NCBI GenBank assembly: GCA_963779845.1
Contig: CAVZZV010000002.1
Location: 186,001 to 250,000, forward strand
Direction of reading: 5' to 3'
Length of the DNA stretch: 64,000 bases
DNA from: CAVZZV01 sp963779845
GTDB taxonomy: Bacteria > Bacteroidota > Bacteroidia > Bacteroidales > GCA-2748055
Shown here piece by piece: positions 38,168 to 51,546 of the stretch. Within the stretch, counting starts at the first letter, position 1. Every line of letters begins with the position of its first letter. The translations under genes were made by a program, and so were the position numbers. The notes beneath the pieces are model-generated. The model ran no database searches. It was not told the DNA's origin and saw only the letters and a program-made list of their open reading frames with translations.

Positions 38168-40400
38168 CTATAACCTTCCATAAATAACCAAACCCCGTGA
38201 TGTACTTTTTCCACTAACTCCCCATTTGGCAGTACTTATTGGGTTTACCGGAACTATTCTGAATGTCACAGTTGAACCTTCAACCACATTTTTAAATCAT
38301 CTACATTACCCAAATTAATCGTCATTGGTACAATGGAACCTATAAGGAAATAATTCATTTCAGTACAATTAATTCCATCAAATGAGTATTGAAAGCTGAC
38401 TTCTGAATCTCCTCCATTAATTCAGCAAGTAATATCCAGCCCATTTAATTGAAGTATTTTTCCAGCCGCCACATTTAAACTTGTTGTGAGATAAACTTCC
38501 GGTTTTGAACCCTGTTAGCATCAGTGTTTACATCACAACCAGTTGTGGCAAAGTCCTGATTATATTTGGTAGTTTGGTGAACCGTTAAAGTTAACTCCAA
38601 CCAGATCGGTAATGGTAATAGCTGAGTTTGTATTTGATGTATATGCCATGAAGTAGCATAATTTCAAGTCGAAACATCCCAGATTACCTAAAGTTTCCGA
38701 TAACAGGAATATCAACTTTTGTGACTGTTGTATTCAAGATGTTGTTTGTAATATAAGAATCAAAGCCAATAATAGTAAAGCTTACGTCCCCCTCCGTTAC
38801 AGAAGTACCAGAAATATTTAATCTCAATTCACCAATTCCTGTTCCCAAAACTGGATTAATCAGAGTGGCAACACTTAAACTATCAGCACCAACCCCAGAA
38901 ATTATTATTGATATCTCGGCTGTAATCGTCCTACCATCTCCATTTCCTTAAGGATGGATATATAAGACGTAGAAGCTTCATCGACAAATAGTTCTCCATT
39001 GAATACAGGATCTAGAAATCGAAGTTAATAACGAAACAAAACGTTCATTAGTCAACCCTGCTAAATCGGAGGCAGTTCTTGGATTTATGAGATATCCAAT
39101 TTGGCCGGGATTAACTTTCCTCTTAAGCTTCCACTGCCTGTTAATACTGGATCGCCAGCAAATTCTGCACCAACCGGAACCTGCATCAAAAAGGATTCTT
39201 CACTTCCATTCACTTCCATTGTAAATTGCGTTGAAGACCAGGTAGGATATGTTTCAGTATCCAGGTAAGGTTTTGTAACTTGTGTATTTTCAATTGTTAC
39301 ATACATTGCTAAATAATCACTAAGATCAACATGTGCGACAGTTACCGGCTCAAGGACATAGTCGGAAGATATTATGGAAACATTATCCGGATTCTTTATT
39401 GCAAAAAGAGGATTACCACCAATATTATATAAAAGTCCACCTTTTGTACGTATCTTCAAAACATCACCAAGTTTATAAATGCCGGCCATGGTCGAATCAA
39501 AAGGAATAGTGGCCGTAATACCATAATTAGCGACACTTTTTCCCGAACTCAGGTCAGAAGTAAATTTATATCCACCAAAGAAAGTCTTATCAAATCATCG
39601 GTCTCGACGATATTTGAAACAGATACATCTAAAAATTCACTTTCAGTTTGTTCTTTGGAACCACCAACAGATAATTCTTTTGCACGTCCCACCAAATCCT
39701 TTACAGCCAGTAGCACAGGGGCTACATCAGTTGTAAACGACTTGCTTTCACTATAAAAATATTCGCCAGATGAAGTTTTCACGTAGAATTTATAAGCAAT
39801 TTCGTTTCACTTAGTAAATTATTTATACCTATAGAAAAAGTACCTTGTGAAATTGAATCAAGTTCCAGTATCATATTTGTAAATTCCCCTGTGCTTCAGG
39901 TGCTAGGGCAAAACCTATTTCAGTAACATCGATATCATCTGAGTAAAACCAGTTTCCTGTTAAACTTGCTCCAGTTTCATTAATATTTGTAGCATCCATA
40001 ACTGTAACAATCGGAATACCCGATTGCATAATAGGTATAACCACACCAGCTCCTGAGCAATTTAATAGCAGCATGGCTTCACGATAGTCGCCTTCAAGGC
40101 TTAATACAGAAATGGATATGGTGTAATCACCGGCTTTCCCGGCAGTAGTGGATACAGAGCACCATTCAGCAGAATCACTAAGTTCCTTATCTAATAATTT
40201 AGCTGTCCATTCACGACTGGCTGTCAACTTAATATTTTCGATTCCACCCTCCAATCCAAAAACAAGTTTTGTCTCTATTTGCTTCAAGAGAAGGTTTTTC
40301 AGGCAATTTATAGACCGGATCGCATCACCATAATCCTAATACGCCAGCAATGTAATACCATCATTATCTGAGTAATAATTCTATTTGAAATTCGTTTCAT
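38168..40400 (-). pseudogene. surface lipoprotein with BACON and DUF5689 domains (frameshifted)
   Basis: Third gene after susC/susD, the place of SusE/SusF-like surface glycan-binding proteins. Start MKRISNRIITQ at 40400, with a lipobox-like cysteine before DPVYKLPEKPSLE. A BACON-type Ig domain (IKLTASREWTAKLLDKELSD; IPIMQSGIPIVTVMD) is followed by a fibronectin-like region, DUF5689 (IYKLGDVLKIRTKGGLLYN; YVTIENTQVTKPYLDTETYP) and further beta domains. The C-terminus is VPVNPISTAKWGVSGKST. About eight frame breaks occur. Likely a surface glycan binder. Confidence 0.75.
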
Positions 40401-40429
40401 TGTATCTCACTTATATTGAATTAAATGTC

Positions 40430-42205
40430 TTAATCTCCTGCAAATCCAGGGTTTTGTTCCATTACAAGAGGACGTTGGCATCGATCACTTTTGAGGAATT
40501 GGAAATAATGTATCACGAAGCGCAATATTTTTGTCTCTGCCATTACGGGAAGAAATCCAATCGATAACCTCCGGACCAGGCATAGTTCGTAAAAGAGTGT
40601 AACGACGTTGCTCTTCACCCATTAGCTCACGAGCACGTTCCTCAAGTATCAGTGACATCGAAATATCAGAATCAGTTACAGTAAGGGCATGAGCGCGGGT
40701 GCGCAATTCATTAATATCGCTGGTTGCCTGAGGGATATTATTAAGTTTCATTGCAGCTTCGGCGCGCAATAGATAAGTTTCAGACAGACGCATATAAACC
40801 TGGTCAAAATGCGAAGCATTATTTTTTGGATATCCAACATCACAAAAGCTATATTTTAATGTATAAGGCCAGTTATTATTATCACCTTCTGAGCTGCCTG
40901 ATACCAAATTTTCAAAGCCATTGATGGTGCCCTGGCTGCGGTCGTCCCAAAGATCAATAACAGGACAGCCAATCCATACTGTATCTCCTTCACCCCAGGG
41001 CTCTCCGTTAAGCTCTTCATTCCCGAAAAGGTATCGAATTTTCCCAGAATATAATACTTCGCAATTGCAGTTCCCAGCCACGATTATCTATAATATTATT
41101 TTCATAATCGCTTGATAAATTGAATAGGTATAGTGACCATTTAGTAAGTGCTCCTGGCAAATCCTCTTCCTCCACGCGATTCATCGTAAGAGGAAATAGT
41201 AATCCAGATCCTATCTTATTTGCTCCATCGTATTTGGGACGAAGGGAAAAGCGCATTAAATTGGCCTCACCCCCGATAACATTTTTCTCCCATAGCATCA
41301 CCCAAAAGGCTTCGGGTGTCCCGATTCCACATTTACACTTGTAGGGTTAAACATATCCATAAACGCAGAACCAGCTCCACTTCCTATTCTGTCTCTAACA
41401 AGGATATAAGGACCTTCCTCTATACATTTATCGGCATAAAAATATGCCGAATCCAACTTCTGATTATATGCACCTTCAGTTTTACCTGCTTCTGCCAAAT
41501 ACATTTCCGAAAGATAATTTAGTACCACACCCTTCGTAGCCCTGCCAATTTGAGAGGGATTCCAATCGATTCGCGCTTCGGCATATAAAAGGTCGTTAAT
41601 AATCTGCCGTCGGATATTGACTTCTTCTCTCACATAATCAGTTCGAAAATTATCTCCTGTAACTTCTGCAAGCACCAACGGTACCTTTCCCCACATAAAA
41701 GTCAGATGCCGATAAGCCCATGCACGAAAAATCGGGCTTCAGCAACAATTCTTTCTTTTGCTGCTTCATCGGACCACTTTATATCCGGATTATCCGATCG
41801 CGCAATCAAAAGGTTTGAGGCCGAATAGTCTGATAAAGCCATTCAAATGCCATATCCAAACTTTTATCCGTTGGTACATTTGCTTTTGACCAATCTTTAT
41901 AGATGGCTGAAAACTCGCCACCTGCGGAAGCACCACAATTAAACACATCTGCCCCTCCCATATTCATCAGTGCACGAAAGCCGGTCTCACCAAAGGAACC
42001 GTGTATCGCTGACCTTCCCGTTCCTGACTCTAAGTGCATAAAGTCCATTAAGTCCGGATTCAAAACCTGATTGATAGTTATATAATTGATCTGCAGTAAG
42101 AAAGGTCTCAGGATGCTCATCAAGCAAGTCCTTATCACAATTTGGGAGCATAAATAAACTTACAAGTACAAGCAAAAATAATATTATTTTTTTCGTCGAT
42201 TTCAT
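40430..42205 (-). pseudogene. susD: RagB/SusD family nutrient-binding lipoprotein (frameshifted)
   Basis: Outer-membrane glycan-capture lipoprotein paired with SusC. The start MKSTKKIILFLLVLVSLFML with lipobox NC is followed by LLDEHPETFLTADQLYNYQ. TPR-like pieces include RATKGVVLNYLSEMYLAEAG and YMRLSETYLLRAEAAMKL, a SusD hallmark, and the protein ends EQNPGFAGD. At least six shifts, near 42130, 41810, 41700, 41300, 41050 and 40495, break the frame, but no segment is missing. Confidence 0.88.
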
Positions 42206-42237
42206 TTGCTTATTTCTTTAAATATTACTTGTTTTCA

Positions 42238-45188
42238 CTAAAGTGAAAAGTTAAGTCCAAAAATAAATTCCCTTTGAAGTGGGATGGCACGTTGGTCGCC
42301 AAGCTCAGGATCCATGCCATCGTATTTAGTGAAAGTAATAAGATTTTTACCAGTAACATAGAATCGTAGTCTACTAAAACCCAATTTTGAGATTGATTTT
42401 AGGAGCTTTATAGGAGAGAGTAACATCTTTGATTCTCCAAAATTCGCTGATTCGTAATAATCCGGAGTAATTGTCTTTGCAGCAATATACTGGTTCGAAT
42501 TAGCATCGGTGGACCACATATTGTCGGAAGGATTATTCTCAGTCCAGAAATCCTTTACTACATAATAATTTTTTGCCCTGAAAGGGTCTGATTTAACGGT
42601 TCCTCTTGTTCCATACAGATAAATAGTCAACTGGAATTGGCCATAGTCAAACGTATTATTTAAACTCCATGTGAAGTTGGGTTCAGTGGAACCAATGATC
42701 TGGCGGTCGCCAGAATCATACTACCCATTATTATTTAAATCATCATATCTGGCATAGCCGGGAAACGCTCCATATTGTGCGGCCAGTAAAGCCTGATCAT
42801 TTTGCCAGACTCCATCGATATAATAATCGTATACTACCTTTATCGGGTATCCAATAAACCATCCATTATCTATATCATCTCTTCCATCTCCATAAAGATC
42901 AATAATCTGTGTGCGTAGAATTGACATATTAAATCCACTATTCCAGCCGAATTTATTTTTACGAATATTGTCCGATTCAATCGAAAATTCTACTCCTTGA
43001 TTTTGGGTTTTTCCAATATTTTGGTAGATGGAAGTAATCCCATTTACAGCTGATATACTCCGTTTGAGCAATAAATCGCGGGTATCATTTTGGTAAACAT
43101 TGCTACTACCAGAAATTCGTGATTTTAAAAATCCAAAATCGATTCCAATATTTGTTGAACGGGTTGTTTCCCACGATAGACTTGGTGTTCCCAAGGTTGA
43201 AGGGCAATATCCTGCAGCTAAACTACTGCCTACCAAATAGTCCATATTAGCCAATTTTGAAATGGTCTGAAAAGCTGAAATAGCCTGATTGCCGCTTTCT
43301 CCAAAAGAAAAACGTAATTTAAATATGTTCATAAGGTCTTTAAGCGATTAAAAAAAAGCTTCATTGGCAATATTCCACCCAATTGCCAGAGATGGAAATA
43401 CTCCATATTTGTTATTTGCACCAAATCCTGAATATCCGTCACGTCGCACTGTGGCCGTAAACAAATATCGGCTGGCAAACGAGTAGTTGGCCCTAAACAT
43501 TTGGGAAATAAGTAATGTCTCATAGTTGGAATAAAAATTGGTAACCAATCCTGCTGAAGGTATACCCCAATAGGAAAGCAAATCATTTGGAAAGTTTTGT
43601 CCTTCCTGAAGGCTTTTTCGGGAAATAAGCTTTCGAAAGAATATAGAGCTGTAAAGAACACATGATGTTCACCGAATTCACCTCGGTAATTCAAAAAATT
43701 TTCAATGGCATAAGAATTATCTCTGGAATTTTCCATCGATGCCCAGCCATTAATACTTTCCCCATTTGCAGTATTAATCCTCGATATTGATTATCGTCTA
43801 CCTGACCATACTGAATATTGCCATTAAGAATAAAAGTCAACCTTTGGTAAGATCTGCTATAAACGACATATTGGAATTTAAGGAATAAGCCATATTATAA
43901 TCGTCATAAAGCAAACACTCAATGGGATTAATACGTTTTTCATTGTCGGCATCGGGCTGAATATTAATTGAGCCATCAGGATTAAAAGGCCGCATAAGCG
44001 GCGACTTATTAAACACATCAGTAAAATTGGGTTTAGCCCCACTTTTATCCTTCCATGTTAACATATTACTTGAAGACAGGCTAAGCCACTTCGTAATCGT
44101 TGTTTCCAGATTTACACGATTGGTAAAACGTTTATATTGGTCGTCTATAACAATTCCTTTTGTTGACTAAAAAACTGGTTGCGACATTGTATTTGAAATT
44201 TTTAGTCCCACCCGAAACCGAAAGGTTGTGACGCGTACTTTCACCCATCTGAGTGATCAGGCCTTGCCATGTCCAGTCTTTCCAACTTCCATCAGCATAT
44301 ACTGCACGTTCAGAGTTTGAAAGTGCGGTTTGTAAGGCATCATCCGGGTTATCAAAAACTGCCCAGTTATTTTTGAAATTCAGATATTCTTCACCATTCA
44401 TGATGTGAGGAAAGTTGGCTACATTCTGAATGGAGTAAAAACCATCATATTTAATGACTGTTTTTCCTTCCTTCCCTTTCTTCGTAGTAATCAGTATTAC
44501 ACCGTTCGATCCGCGAGATCCATAAATCGCTACTGATGAGGCATCTTTCAAAACTTCAATTGATGCCACATCTTCAGGAGAAATATCGGAAAGAGAACCA
44601 TGATATGGCATTCCATCAAGGATAAGCAGCGGATCAGTACTGGCAGAAATTGAGTTTCTTCCACGAATAAACATCACGCCGCTCTGACCTTCCGGATCAG
44701 CTCCGGCAGCAGTCGCCATCACGGTCAATCCAGGAACAGAACCCTGAATCATTTGAGCGATATCGGTAACAGCAACATTTTCGATGCGCTCTTTTGACAC
44801 AGAACCTACAGCGCCGGTAATATCGCTTTTCCGCCGAGTTCCATATCCTACAACAACTACTTCATCCAGGATTTTTTACATCCTTATCAAGGAATGAAAT
44901 TAATGACTTTTTTTTGTTAATCGCAATTTCCTGTGTCACATTGCCAATAAAGGAAACGACCAATACTTCACCTCTACCGTCAGTATTTAAACTGAAAAAT
45001 CCATTTGAATCTGTGATTGTACCAATATTAGTTCCCTTAATAACAACTGTAGCCCCTATTAGGCTTTCTTCCTCATCTGTCGTCACGGTACCATTGATTA
45101 TTTGTCCAAATACAAACGCAGGAAAAAGTAGCATTAGACCAATAAGACTGATAGTTTTTTGTCTGATTTTCATTAATTTAGTTAGCAT
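42238..45188 (-). pseudogene. susC: SusC/RagA family TonB-dependent outer-membrane transporter (frameshifted)
   Basis: Glycan importer of the outer membrane, about 980 residues when repaired. The N-terminal signal and carboxypeptidase-like domain (IINGTVTTDEEESLIGATVV) are followed by the plug with SusC signatures (IQGSVPGLTVMATAAGADPE; DGMPYHGSLSDISPEDVAS; YGSRGSNGVILITTKKG). Barrel pieces run to the aromatic end FIFGLNFSL. Breaks lie near 44870, 44130, 44065, 43830, 43740, 43340 and 42680. It lies directly downstream of the hybrid regulator and upstream of susD, defining a polysaccharide utilisation locus. Confidence 0.92.
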
Positions 45189-45508
45189 AATTTAATTGGA
45201 TTTAATTGTCCATTATGTTAAATTATTTTTAATAAAGTATAAGTTCTTATAGAAGTCAAAAAGATGCATCAAAACATTTATTGCAATTTTATATCTTTTT
45301 ATTGGGACAGATGGATGAAAAAACAATCTTTATTAGGTGGTTAATTAGGCTGGAGTTAGGTAAATCATTCAATATAGGGGTGTAATTTATTCACTAAAAA
45401 ATAGGAAAAACCTACTTATTTACCTGTTATTTAATGAATTATATCCTCCTAATTTATTAAGAGAAAGTATTTAGTTTAGAATATAGTTATTCTTAGAAAT
45501 TAAGAATT
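45189..45508 (+). other. susC upstream region
   Basis: 320 AT-rich bases between the regulator's stop and the susC start, both on the minus strand. It should contain the regulator-responsive susC promoter. TTTG at about 45265 and TATA-like bases nearby are weak; no clear dyad for the AraC-type output domain was found. Confidence 0.35.
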
Positions 45509-48500
45509 TTATTTTTTGTTTCTTCGTAAATATTCTGTTGGAGTGAGGCCAAATTGTATTTTAAAAGAACGGGAAAAATATTTTGGATCTGTAAATCCAA
45601 CTCGAAAACCAACTTCAGCCACATTTAGTTCATCTTGTAACAGTAATTCTGCAGCTTTATTCAAACGGATTTTTTTAACAAAATCATTTGGGCTTAAATC
45701 AGTTAATGCTTTTAGTTTTCTATATAATACTGATTGGCTCATACCAAGTTCAATGGCAAGTTTATTTATAGAAAATTCAGGATCCATCATCTGTTGGTCA
45801 ATAATTTCTGCTGCTTTTTTTAAAAAGATATCCATTTGATGAGTTTGTTCCAATATTTTCAGGAACTAAATTATTTATTTTACTATATTTTTCTCTTAGT
45901 AATCGCCGCGATTCAATCAGGTTATTTACCCTCACCCTAATACCTGCGAATATTGAAAGGTTTAGTTAAATAATCATCAGCACCTGATTTAAGTCCACTT
46001 AGCTTATTTATCAATGCAGTACGTGCAGTAAGTAAAATAACTGGAATATGACTGGTTCGGTTATCTGATTTTAATTTTCCACATAGTTCTAAACCATCCA
46101 TTTCAGGCATTACGATGTCACTAATAATTAAATCGGTATACTTTCTATTGCTATCTGCCATCCTTCCAGGCCATTCTCCGCCTCAGCAATCTGGAACTCA
46201 GGTTTAAGTGAATCAGAAATAAGTTTTCTAATCTCAGAGTTATCTTCCACAAGCAAGATATTGGGAAGAATTATATTTCCCCCATCATTATTACTATCTA
46301 ATATTTCATTGTTTTTATCATTCTCATTTAATAATTCGTACAAATCTATTGATTCACTATTTTTAAAATTTTCAATTATTTGACTTGAAGCAATGTGATC
46401 CTTTCCTAAGGGAAGTAGGATGGTAAAACATGTAAATCCATTAGTGTCATCTGTACCGACCTCACTATTAACTTTAATTTTTCCGGAATGCAATTCCATT
46501 ATTCCTTGAGATAATGCCAGACGAATTCCAGTTCCATATTCAGTTAAACCCTGTTTGTCAACCTGATAAAACCTGTCAAAGATTAGATTCTTTTTTTCAT
46601 GAGGTATTCCTTTTCCTGTATTTCTAATTTTTATTTCTACATCACCGGGATAAGATGTTTTTTCATTACCCTGAATTACTGATGTTTTAATACTGATTGT
46701 TCCGCCTACATTTGTAAATTTTACTGCATTTGAAATCACATTGAATATTACCTTTTCCAACTCATTGCGATCGTACCATGCAAGGATGGTATCATTTGAG
46801 CTTTCAAAATAGTAATTCAGCTTTTTTTGCTTAATCTCTTCAAAAAATGCCAGATGTATTTCTTTAATAAATTTTACAATATTTCCTTCAGCAAAACTTA
46901 GCTTCAAATTTCCGGTTTCCTGTTTCCTGAAATCCATAATCTGATTTACAAGTCGCAATAAACGATATGCATTATTTTTAATTCCAAGTATACGTTTATG
47001 TAAATTAAGATCATATTTATGATCGGCAAGTATACTTTCTAATGGAGTTAGAATTAATGTCAATGGAGTCCTGATTTCATGTGAAATATTGGTAAAATAT
47101 TTAAGTTTTAACTGATGTAATTCGTTTTGCCGATCCAATTCCAATCTTTCAAGCTCAAGTTTATGGTGTAAATCACTTCTAGTCTTTTGAAATCTAAATA
47201 TAAGATACAATACACTACAAATTAATAAGCTATATATTACATAAGCCCACCAGGTTTTCCAAATTGGAGGCAAAACGACAATATTTAGCCTAGCGGGTTT
47301 ATCCGTCCAAACGTTATCATTGTTTGAGCCTTTAACTAGAAGTGTATATTTCCCTGAAGGTAAATTCATATACATTGCTTCAGGAACTGAAGTAAAATTC
47401 CAGTCTTCTTCCAAACCTTCTAACTTGTGTGCATATTTATTTTTTAGTGGATTTACAAAATTTAATGATGAGAATTCAAAACTTATTATATTCTGATAAT
47501 ACTTTAATACAATTTCTTTTATGGTGTTTATATTCTCAGTAAGCAACTTTGAGTCATCTCCTATTTCAACGTATTGGTTAAATAGCTTTAATCCAGTGAA
47601 AACCAAGTTTGGTTTATATTCATTTAAAGAAATCTGGTTTGGGTCAAAAGAAATAAGTCCATTTTTCCCACCGAAAAAAAGCTCTCCGCTAGTTGTTTTA
47701 TAATAGGAATTATAGTTATATTCATCTCCTGGTAAGCCATCCTCATTGTCAAAATTTCTAAACTCTTTTTCTTTTGGATCAAAACGGGTTAAACCATTGT
47801 TGGTACTTAACCATAAATAGCCTGAATTATCTTCTAAAATCCCATAAATTATATTTCCAGGCAATCCATCCTCCAAGGTATAAGATAAGAATTGCTCTTT
47901 TTCTTCATTAAAATAATTCAGACCTCCACCGTAAGTGCCGATCCATATTCTTTTATTTTTATCCTCTTGAATGCAATAAATATCGTCTGAGGACAAAGAA
48001 ATTGTATCGTAATCGTGAGCAAAGAAATTTATGAATCTGTCATTTTTTTCATTATACCAGCAAAGCCCATGACTGGTTCCAAACCAAACTCTACCCCGGG
48101 AATCCAAAAACATTGATCGAATGGAATTGGAACTAATACTACTGTCACCATCATTTTTATTGTAGTGTTTGAATTCCCCCGTGCTTTTCACATACCTATC
48201 AAGTCCGTATCCATAAGTTCCAATCCATACGGAATTATCCTCATCCTCAAGGATAGAATATACCCAATTACTCGCTATGGATTTTTTATTATTAGGATCA
48301 TGAAGAAAGTATTTTAGCTTATTGGTTTTAGTATCTAATATATTTAAGCCGCCCCCGCTGGTTCCTATCCATAAATTAAAATCTTTATCATACAAAAGAC
48401 ATTTAACATTATCGTGACTAATCGCGTATTTTGGACTTTTTGTTGTTACATATTCAAACCCCCCATCTTTTCTATTTAAATAATTTAATCCCCCACCTTC

Positions 48501-49754
48501 AGTTCCAATCCATAAATTGTTGTTTTTGTCCTCCGCTATTTCGCTAACAATTTTTTCACTTAATCCTGTCCCGTCATTTTGTGTCTTATAATAATTGTAA
48601 CCCAGATGAAATCGGCTGTATAAATCTATGCCCCCATAAAAGGTTCCCAGCCAAATCGATCCAGAATTATCTTTATAAGCAGATATAATAGAGTTTGCAC
48701 TTAAACTGAGTTTATTATCCGGATTACTTTTTATGCTTGTGAATTTCTGAGCAAAGGGGTCAAAAATACTTAGTCCATCAATAGTTCCAATCCAAACCAT
48801 ACCCGATTCACCTATTACAATGCTCCTTATTTTATTATTTATTAGAGAATTGCTGTTATTGCTTTGATGAAGGTATTGCGTATGGGAATTTGTTTTTAAA
48901 TCGAATAGAATGATTCCGGAGCTTTCAGTACCAATCCATAATTTACCTTCTGGATACTCTGCAATTGTGTTAACTCTAAAATTATTACTCTCTCCTTCGA
49001 ATGGAAACTTAATAATCTGATAATTAAAATTTCCTATTTTATTCTGCGTAACCTTATATAGATTGTTATTATTCGAAATCCAGATATTTCCATAACTATC
49101 TTCAAAGACATTTCGCATTACACTTTTCCTTTTTCCTGCATTATTGGATTTTATATCAACCAGGTCAAATAATAAGGGATTTTCCCTATTAGATACAAAA
49201 ACCCTAGTACCGCTTAAAACCCACAATCTTCCATTAGAATCAGATAGCAAGTCTCTAATTGATTCCAGAGGCGAGTATTCTTCATCAGGTTGACTTAAAC
49301 TGATCCGAATAAATTTATCTGAAAATTTATCATATAAATGAAGCCCAAGTCGAGTTCCAACCCAAAGTTGATTTTGATTATCAGAAACAAGACAATTTAT
49401 TTCATTGCTTGCTAAACTTAAAGAATCACCTTTTATATTTCTGTATATTTTAAAACGTCTTGAATCAAATCGGTTCAGCCCATCACGAGTTCCGAACCAC
49501 ATAAAACCATCATTATCCTGGGTTATTGCAAATACAGAACTTTGAGAAAGGCCATCTTCTATTCTGTAATTTCGAAAAGTAATCTTTTGAGGGATAGATG
49601 CAAATAAAATTTCAGAACTAAAAACTAAAATTGTAAAAGCAATAATGTTTAACAGAAAGGAGAAATCATTAATTATTCTATCTTTCTCTGAGTGTTTTTT
49701 AACCCCAATTAATAGTATTAGAAGTAAAATCTTCTTAAAAATAAGCTTAATCAT
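45509..49754 (-). CDS. hybrid two-component system regulator of the polysaccharide locus (C-terminal part frameshifted)
   Basis: One-protein sensor and regulator. An intact 1208-residue frame covers the signal peptide, a periplasmic double propeller (repeats such as GFMWFGTRDGLNRFD and NLWIGTSGGGLNILD), a Y_Y_Y domain (~770-815), a membrane helix (~830), the kinase with ISHEIRTPLTLIL (~890) and NVISNAVKFTN, and the start of a receiver (LLVEDNSEIRKL ~1170). Shifts near 46145, 45945 and 45855 separate the rest: IISDIVMPEMDGLELC with KPFNI, then an AraC-type HTH (INKLAIELGMSQSVLYRKL; VGFRVGFTDPKYFSRSFK). It would activate susC on binding a glycan fragment. Confidence 0.9.
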
Positions 49755-49872
49755 TGAAAGGAAAATTAATTTTCACAATACAAATATTATATTCATTGTT
49801 GTCCGGTAAAACCGGAATATAATTAATTATTTTTTTTACTTGCCTGATAATCAGTAGTACTAATTTATTTTT

Positions 49873-51101
49873 TCAAAAGTAAGCCCCCTGCAATTCAGGA
49901 AATAATGAATTTTGATATTCAATTTTATCTTCCTCTATAATTTTTCGCCAGCTCCCTTCCGGGTCTTCTAAGAAGCTGTATACATTAATATAACTCATTA
50001 GTTGTTGCCTTATGATGGATACCATGTTTGAAAACGCCCATTTACGGTTGATTTTACTCTTTACCAAGGTTATCAATAAATTGGCAAGCATAACTGCCCA
50101 TATTTGTATTTCTATAGCGTTTTCATTGTCTCCCAGGAAATACTTAAGCGGAAAGTTCTGCTTGAGTTGCTTAAACAATAACTCTATCTGCCACCGGCGC
50201 TTGTAAATCAGTGCGATTTTTTCTGCTGAAAGCTCAAAGTTATTGGAGATAAACTCAAATAAACGATTGTTTTCACTATCCCAATAAGCGATACGCCTTG
50301 CCCTATGCTCTTGTTTCTTGTTTTGTCCATAATAAAGAATTACTTCTTCATCTTTTAGTACACCTGAATCGGCATCATCCGGTATATCATATTCCCTTCG
50401 GGCTTCGTAAAGGGCATTGTCTTTCAATCTTGTTACATACCAAATCGAACATTCTGTAAATCTCTCGTATTGAAAATAATCTACATACGCTTTATCAAAG
50501 GTAATGATAGAACCTTTGGGTAAATGATGAACCTCTTTCAAAAAAGTGTGGTCATGACGGACAGCCTCGCTGTATCGGATAAGAAAAGGAACATTTTCAT
50601 CGGCTTTTATTATGGTGTGAGCCTTTATGCCACCTTTCTTCTTACCTTCTTTAGGGTTACGTCCAACACCTTTCAAAATATCTTTAAACAAGCTATGGTA
50701 GTTGAATCCATTATGTAAAGACGCTTCATGTCAGCATCACTCAACCGGCTGTCCGCTAAATGAAGCATATTTACGATATACACTCATGTAGATATCACCG
50801 AATACTTTACTGCTTCGGCTTTGATTGGCTTCTGAAAAAGTGCTGCGCCTTACTACATAGGATAATCCCAAATGAGATAATTTATGAGCGCTCGCCAGTA
50901 ATCCTAATACCACTTCTCTGATTGAATGATAGCCTTCAAAAGCCAAAAATAACATGACCACCACATGATTGTAGGTGGAAAACTTCTTAACATACCGATC
51001 TGACTGGTTTTGCATGACAATCTTTCTAATCTTTCCTTTATCTAAAAACAATAATAGTTGATTAAGAATCGGCTGTCCGTAAAATTTGTACTTTTACTCA
51101 T
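49873..51101 (-). pseudogene. IS4-family transposase (frameshifted)
   Basis: DDE transposase of the IS4 group common in Bacteroidota. The start is probably ATG at 51101 (MSKST, then after a shift YGQPILNQLLLFLDKGKIRK). Key parts are ADMKRLYIMDSTTI, carrying the first catalytic Asp, FLIRYSEAVRHDHTFLKEV, ITFDKAYVDYFQYERF with the second Asp, and YKRRWQIELLFKQLKQNFPLK with the YREK-type Glu. Shifts near 51088, 50745 and 50695 split it. I could not define terminal inverted repeats; the element probably spans roughly 49.80-51.15 kb. It borders the polysaccharide locus. Confidence 0.88.
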
Positions 51102-51360
51102 GTTATTTTTTTGTGTCGTAACTCAAAGATAACATTGGGTTGGTTAACGGAACTTATTAATTAATATTAAAGCGTTAAGTGATTGTAGGAATAATTCATT
51201 TAAATAATTAATCGCTTTCACATGTTTCGCATTAAAAACAGGACATTATTAAAAATGAAACGAATTAGGCTCATTAAACCTAAAACATTCTTTATAATTC
51301 TCCCCAAAATTAGGACTACTGATTAAATTGTAAAAATACCATTAATTTTAACCACTAGTT
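51102..51360 (+). other. inter-IS spacer
   Basis: About 260 AT-rich bases between the IS4 transposase and the IS3 remnant. It presumably contains the right end of the IS4 element. No ORF or confident inverted repeat is visible. Confidence 0.3.
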
Positions 51361-51546
51361 ATGAAACAGAAAAGAAGAAAATTTACCTCGGCCTTCAAGG
51401 CCCGGGTTGCCATCGAGGCGCTCAAGGACCGCGAGTCGCCAGCAGAACTTTCCAGGAGGTTTGAGGTCCATTCCAACATTATTGGCAAGTGGAAGCAGGA
51501 GTTTTAAGAAAATTCAGCATCTGTATTTGACAAAAAATGGATTCAT
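51361..51546 (+). pseudogene. IS3-family orfA remnant
   Basis: Begins MKQKRRKFTSAFKARVAIEA and ends EVHSNIIGKWKQEF at TAA 51505-51507. Translation continues in the same frame as ENSASVFDKKW, also like OrfA, so the stop is a nonsense change within a remnant of about 62 codons. This is the helix-turn-helix half only; no orfB follows. Confidence 0.8.

Noticed and set aside
33705..46160. Programmed frameshifting or recoding as cause of the broken frames
   Set aside because: Breaks are too many, in both directions and at varied sequences without slippery sites; error or mutation explains them better.
49780..51150. Terminal inverted repeats of the IS4 element
   Set aside because: GTCCGGTAAAACC near 49800 and GTTCCGTTAACC near 51150 on the other strand are only loosely alike, so ends were not called.
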